Source: Beroe ovata (lineage: Eukaryota > Ctenophora > Nuda > Beroida > Beroidae). Taken from it: a DNA stretch of 51,521 nt. Below, in pieces: positions 46,704 to 51,521 of the stretch (the first letter of the stretch is position 1; each line of letters starts with the position of its first letter). The notes beneath the pieces were generated by a model that was given only the letters and a program-made list of their open reading frames with translations, was not told the origin of the DNA and ran no database searches. The DNA is taken from assembly GCA_946803715.1 (NCBI GenBank), contig CAMPET010000185.1, positions 41,001 through 92,521 of the forward strand, in the 5' to 3' direction. The position numbers were made by a program, and so were the translations under genes.

Positions 46704-49700
46704 ATGGAAGCAAATTTTCCATCCTCTAGACTTCATCTTTGGTAAGTTACAGAATCCTGATTTGAGCAGATGTTTCCTACATTTGCAGCCATATTAGTCT
46801 ATTTATGCCCCTATGATAATTTTGAAATAGTGTTATTGAACCCATGCTATCTTACAGGAGTTCTCAGCAGATAAGACCGACAGCTCAAATATGCTTGAGT
46901 CCTTCTAGGTTTGTTAAAGACAGAGTGATCACTACATTAAGCAGCCATTGAATGAATTGTGTTCCATGTACAACTTCATTGACCATTTTCAGTGTTGGAG
47001 GAATTGTTGTGAGTGAACATGTTCTACGGCGAACTACAAAGCTTTGCACTCATAGTGATGGGAGTACTTTTGATTGCTTCTTGCTTGGCAACATAGATGT
47101 AGGGACTGATGTGTTATCCATAAATGTTGATAGAGTTGATCAAGGCAAAGAAGTTATCTCAGGTTTGTTATAGGTGCTAAAATATTAGTATTCCATATGT
47201 CCTATTATAGTCAGGAACAATCAAACTAACTCAAATCATGAAATTACAGATGGAAAGATCATCAAAGCTCCTACACTTTTAATTCCTGGTGATGTGATTA
47301 TTCCCACTAAAGTTTTGGTCGAGGAAGATGTCATTACCTTCACCTCTGATCAATATACTGCTGCTTTTAATGTGAGTGCTTTTTGACATGTTTGATGGTC
47401 ACATTTGTTGTGTATTATGTGGAATGTGGATATACAATACTAACTTCATTCAGGAGCTTGAAAATCTCTTGAGATTAGAATCGCCATTTGCTGATCTACT
47501 GCAGATGAAATGCATCATCTCACTCTTGCCTGAGGATGATCTTGGATCCCCCATGAAGGTTACATGTGAGGTGGTTTATCCGGGATTTGGGTTTGATTTG
47601 AAACCCATCACTCCACTACCACTGGCCTCAACACCTGTGACCCGGGCTCTGAGTGGAGACTTGGCTGGTGTCACAAAACAGGGGTAAGAATGGAAAAAAA
47701 GGAATGAATTTCGAGAATAATGTGTACTTGCTCATATGTTTTCATATGTGTACGTTCTCATGCATCCACGACCCAAGTTTTATTTCATTTTTCTAAGTCC
47801 TCAAAACCTCCCCAGATTCCTGACACTAGACCGCACTCGACGCGGTGTTCTCATTCTGAGCAGTGACACCACTGCTCTCTCCGAATCTCTGCTAGTTGGT
47901 ACTTGGATGTCACTTCCCCTCTCCCACCCTCTAAACACAGATCCGTCTTACCCCTTGGGTCCTGCGGTTTGGCGGCAACTCAGTCGTTTTATCTTCAAAC
48001 AGAACATCAGCAGGTTCTTATCTTATTTTGTTCCTATTTCGCTTTTAGTACTATATAGCGAAAAGTCATATTCAGATATTCCATGAGACCATATTTGCTT
48101 TTTTATATATCCATTTTTCTCACCATCGAATTTGCATGATAACCGCTTCAGAGAGTCGTCAGTATCGAGTCCCTTCCTGCTCTGCATTCTTTCCGGGGGT
48201 TCTGTGTCAACTTGGGAATGTTCCATTTCCACAGCTGACAGCGTCTTCAAGCACGCCAAGTAAGTGTTTGTCACACAGTAGTAAGTGTCCTTTCTGGACC
48301 GCCAAATTCAGAATTCCCTTTCTTGCTCATATTTGAATGAAAAAATAAATGTTTTATGTTTTATGCGTTGTTATTCCAAGTAAGTAACATGGAATTTCGC
48401 CTATGTCTTGGGAATATTTAGCTTTACCATCGTCCTTCCGTGCTGGATGAGTCCTACTTCGAATGAGCTATGGAGTGCGGAAACTCCCATGATCTGCGAT
48501 TTACCGGATTTATGAACTTTAATTATGCATTTCATGAAAAACATTCATCGAGGAGATCATCAGCATGAGTAACGGTTTCTTGTACCCAATTACACATGAT
48601 TTCATAAAAAACAACGGCCAGATTTTGTATTGATACCTAGGACAGAATAACGGTCAAACGTCATTAGCACCAATACATATCGTAACATTTTTCAAAAACC
48701 TATTGTTAGAAACCTCTTCCAGTACCTGCCATATTGAAACGGTCATTGTCCAAGACTAATTACATAAGGAATTAATGATGTTTACCCTAATTAAGTTCGT
48801 GACAGTTGTCTCATTGTTACTGAATATATCGGTACAGGTTGCAGCTGGGTGATTTGTGACAAGTTGTGCCCTAAATTTGGGCATAGGATTATATAGGTTA
48901 CCATGGTAACCGATGTTCCCTGTTCTCTCCTCTCTCTGTAATTAATTGGTACGATCCGGTGTAACATATCGGGAACATGGGTCATGGGAATTGGGAAAGT
49001 ACCATCCCTCCCTTTTCCTAGGTGGATATGCTATTGATATGGGATGGTGTAAGGGAGCTCTTTTTGTAAAAATAACCATGATTCGAATGAAGATATATCT
49101 TGGTTACCCGATTTGAATTGAGCAAATGTTATATTCTCGGATTGAACCTAATTTCCCAAAATATTTAACATTGTTTCGACTTAATTTCAATCTTACCGGT
49201 ATGTATAATATACATTGCAAATGTACAACTCGCTCCACACGTTGCATGCTAACCGTCACACTAACTAGCAATCCATTTTGAGCCATTATGTTCCATTGAT
49301 TTCATACCATTGTGTGGTTTTAGGTGTGGCAATACGTAAATAAGTTCTATTATACATGATCACTTTATAATATTTGTTGAATATTATCATTGCGATATGT
49401 ATGTTCCTATGTTGTCGCATGTTCCATATGATAGGACGTGAGGGGTGTATCAAAGATGGGAAAGTTTCAAAGCTTCATGCTTACTGACTTGCTTGTCAAG
49501 GTGTTCTCCTCCCTACTTTAGGAGAGGGAGAGAGGGAGAGAGAGGAGAAAAGAGTGAAATATGTACATTTAAAGGGAAAATTTGGGATACCTAAATTATG
49601 AAGAAAGGAACCTGGACATTTCCTAATTTTCTCATCACCGTGTCTTGTTGGAGTGTTTATTTCATCCAAGTTGGTCAATAGTGCACACACTTCTTGATGC

Positions 49701-50912
49701 TGACACACAACAACTGTTGAGATACTTGACAAAGACTTATACACTAGCATGTAAAACATACCACGTGACTCACACGTGACAAATTCTTGTGCTGCCATTG
49801 GCTTCTTGCCAAGTCTCGGGACTCTGCCAGAAGTGCATTCTAGCTCCTCCTTTCCCTGTGTGTACTATTTGGTGCGAAGCAGTGATTGGTCGATCCGGTC
49901 ATCGTGATCCTAATCCTGCTTTGCGATTGGTTGGAAGCCCATATCTACAGCAGCTAAGCTGAATATTATAACACAATTATGTCCGGGATTTCTGCTTGAA
50001 TGCTTAACGTTCACCTTCTCTTATTATGTGTCTACATTGTAGCTTGTGTCCTTTGAGCATACTATTGAAATAGAAAGGTTCCTACCCCATATCCTAACGG
50101 AAGTAGAATCTCGAGAAAAGGGACAATAACAAATTCCATTGTGTTCAATCGTTTGTTTGCCGACCTCCAGTATGTAATATGTATGTGTGTGCGTATATGT
50201 CTGTGTGTGTGTGTGTGTGCGTGTGTATATGTCTGTGTGTCCAAAGTCAGTCAAGCATCACACCTACTTGTCGCTTTGTTCTTTCTTCTTCGACATTCCT
50301 CCATCTTTGTTATTCCAAATTTCAGTAGACATAACCCTTGTTACATTTACGTATGTAGTGCCCTCTTTGGGTCGAAACGTGATAAGAAAGTACTGATTCA
50401 ATACACGCATGGATCCTAAATTGAATCCTTATCACCGCTCCTAATTGATTATGAGTGTACGATATATAAGGAAGCATGTATGATAATGAACATTGTTCCA
50501 TTCCCACACAATTATGCGACCATATGTTCTAAAAAAGTAACTCCTCATTGTCGGCATGAGGGAAGGATAGGATTTCATGATTGTGAGATTGTGAAGTGTT
50601 CCAATGCAGTTGTTACCAAATATCTCCAAGACTAGGCCCATACCGTGTATCAAATCTTCTTGCAACAGATCTATCTAAATTTCGAACCATAATCCCCATC
50701 CCAATATTCGTCTTATTCTGTTTACGCTCCTCATTCCCGATTATAATCTTACGACATCATACTCCCCCACTCAGATGTACAAAGTATGTAGTGGTTCCAG
50801 AGTCTCAAGTGACGGCAGACACCACGACATTCCAAGTGGAGGACGTTCCCATAGAAACAGACAGTCACGTCATGTTCACTTCTGCCCTACAATCTGTCAG
50901 GGAGAATATCTG
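46704..50912 (+). CDS. STIL: STIL (SCL/TAL1-interrupting locus) orthologue, N-terminal 351 residues, likely continues past the window
   Basis: Exons 46704-46741, 46858-46908, 46993-47162, 47250-47371, 47454-47683, 47816-48013, 48152-48259 and 50775-50912 are phase-consistent with GT-AG introns. The protein starts MEANFPSSRLHLW, like the FPSSR...LW start of vertebrate STIL. It continues with VVSEHVLRR, STFDCFLLGNI, SINVDRVDQGKEV, LIPGDVIIPTKV and the FLTLDRTRRGVLIL...LVGTWMS block of the STIL N-terminal domain. STIL is a centriole assembly factor that works with PLK4 and SAS6; its coiled-coil and STAN motifs would lie in exons to the right. Identity is low outside the blocks. The 2.5-kb intron after 48259 is long for this window. 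No further exon was recognised in 50913-51521. Confidence 0.85.
48260..50774. other. Long STIL intron, nothing recognised
   Basis: AT-rich intron with a GA-rich run at 49519-49550 and a GT-rich run at 50183-50230. A 100-codon minus-strand frame at 49496-49798 begins with ATG but has no recognisable domain. Confidence 0.6.
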
Positions 50913-51499
50913 GTGAGTTGAAATATGTACCGGGTGATGTCATAGGTTATGAGAGACATGACGTCATAAGTTTTTGACCGATCATCAATGATGGTGTTCT
51001 TTGACTTAACTTACGATTAAAGATGTCAACCTTGACTTCCTATTAAAGCTTATTCACTTTTTGCTGTGAATATTGACCGACCATGAATTGGGTCTTGGTA
51101 CGCACACGCTTTGTAGTGTAAAACAGGACTGCCTGGTACTATCAGTTTCCCCCATGATCCCCACATTAACAAGCAACTGGTCACTCAGAGAGTGTGTTAC
51201 ACTCAACCCCCTGTTTCTACACTTATTCCCTCTTTCAAATCGCTACCAACAATCCTTTCACCCTTTCATCATAAATTTGATAGTCGAGGGGATTCGACAG
51301 TGATTATTATCATGATTAGTATAAGTAAACTTTGGAGCTAACCGCCTCATGAAAATCAATACGGCAGAGAAAGTTCGCTCACCACTTCACCTTTTCCACT
51401 CTCTAATCTCTCCTCCCCTCTTCCCTAGCCCCCCTCTCCTCCCCCTTTAACCGTTATTCCACTTCCACCCCTCTGTCACCCTCCCCATGTTATGACAAC

Positions 51500-51521
51500 T
51501 GTGTGTGTGTGTGTGTGTGTG
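51500..51521. repeat. (GT)n microsatellite at the right edge
   Basis: Perfect GT run that continues beyond the window. Confidence 0.95.

Noticed and set aside
1-51521. tRNA, rRNA, CRISPR arrays or bacterial-type operons
   Set aside because: I saw no cloverleaf-like tRNA with box motifs, no rRNA core sequence and no regularly spaced direct repeats; tandem arrays here are micro- or minisatellites.

Overview
The window is animal nuclear DNA. Most genes are cut by short, mostly GT-AG introns (roughly 80-700 bases, a few longer), dinucleotide microsatellites are common, and the gene set is metazoan: receptor tyrosine kinase, cyclic-nucleotide-gated channel, neuralized-type domain, STIL centriole protein, RNFT and MARCHF6 ubiquitin ligases, THAP factor. 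A non-bilaterian such as a sponge is my best guess, because of the lineage-specific-looking receptor kinase and the compact introns, but nothing here proves it.

Layout. 1-9130: two near-identical copies of a segment carrying a six-exon plus-strand gene I cannot name ('gene X', 342 aa), separated by a one-base N and by the last five exons of a MARCHF6/TEB4 gene. 9066-12292 (-): receptor tyrosine kinase, tail to tail with gene X copy B. 12841-14460 (+): membrane UDP-glycosyltransferase family protein, head to head with the kinase. 16627-17890 (-): exons of a neuralized homology repeat (NHR) protein. 18680-19504: GC-rich foldback element. 22812-29423 (+): a predicted TM-RGS-PX protein, whose middle exons appear twice around a second one-base N. 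32209-41917 (+): a CNG channel with about 17 exons and a 910-base assembly gap that falls inside an intron. 42960-44045 (-): RNFT-type RING ligase. 44406-45062 (-): THAP-domain protein. 45640-46136: second foldback element. 46704-50912 (+): 5' part of a STIL orthologue, probably running off the right edge.

The genes are individual eukaryotic transcription units with no operon logic. Two are ER membrane ubiquitin ligases (MARCHF6, RNFT) and several act in membrane signalling (RTK, CNG, RGS-PX), but I see no evidence that they work together.

The main structural point is that both large duplications have the geometry of unmerged overlapping contig ends from a heterozygous diploid: the sequence just left of each N is repeated further right, and the sequence just right of the second N is repeated to its left. 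They should not be read as real tandem duplications without checking. Exon boundaries were assigned by hand from GT/AG sites and phase consistency; exact termini of first and last exons are less certain than internal ones.
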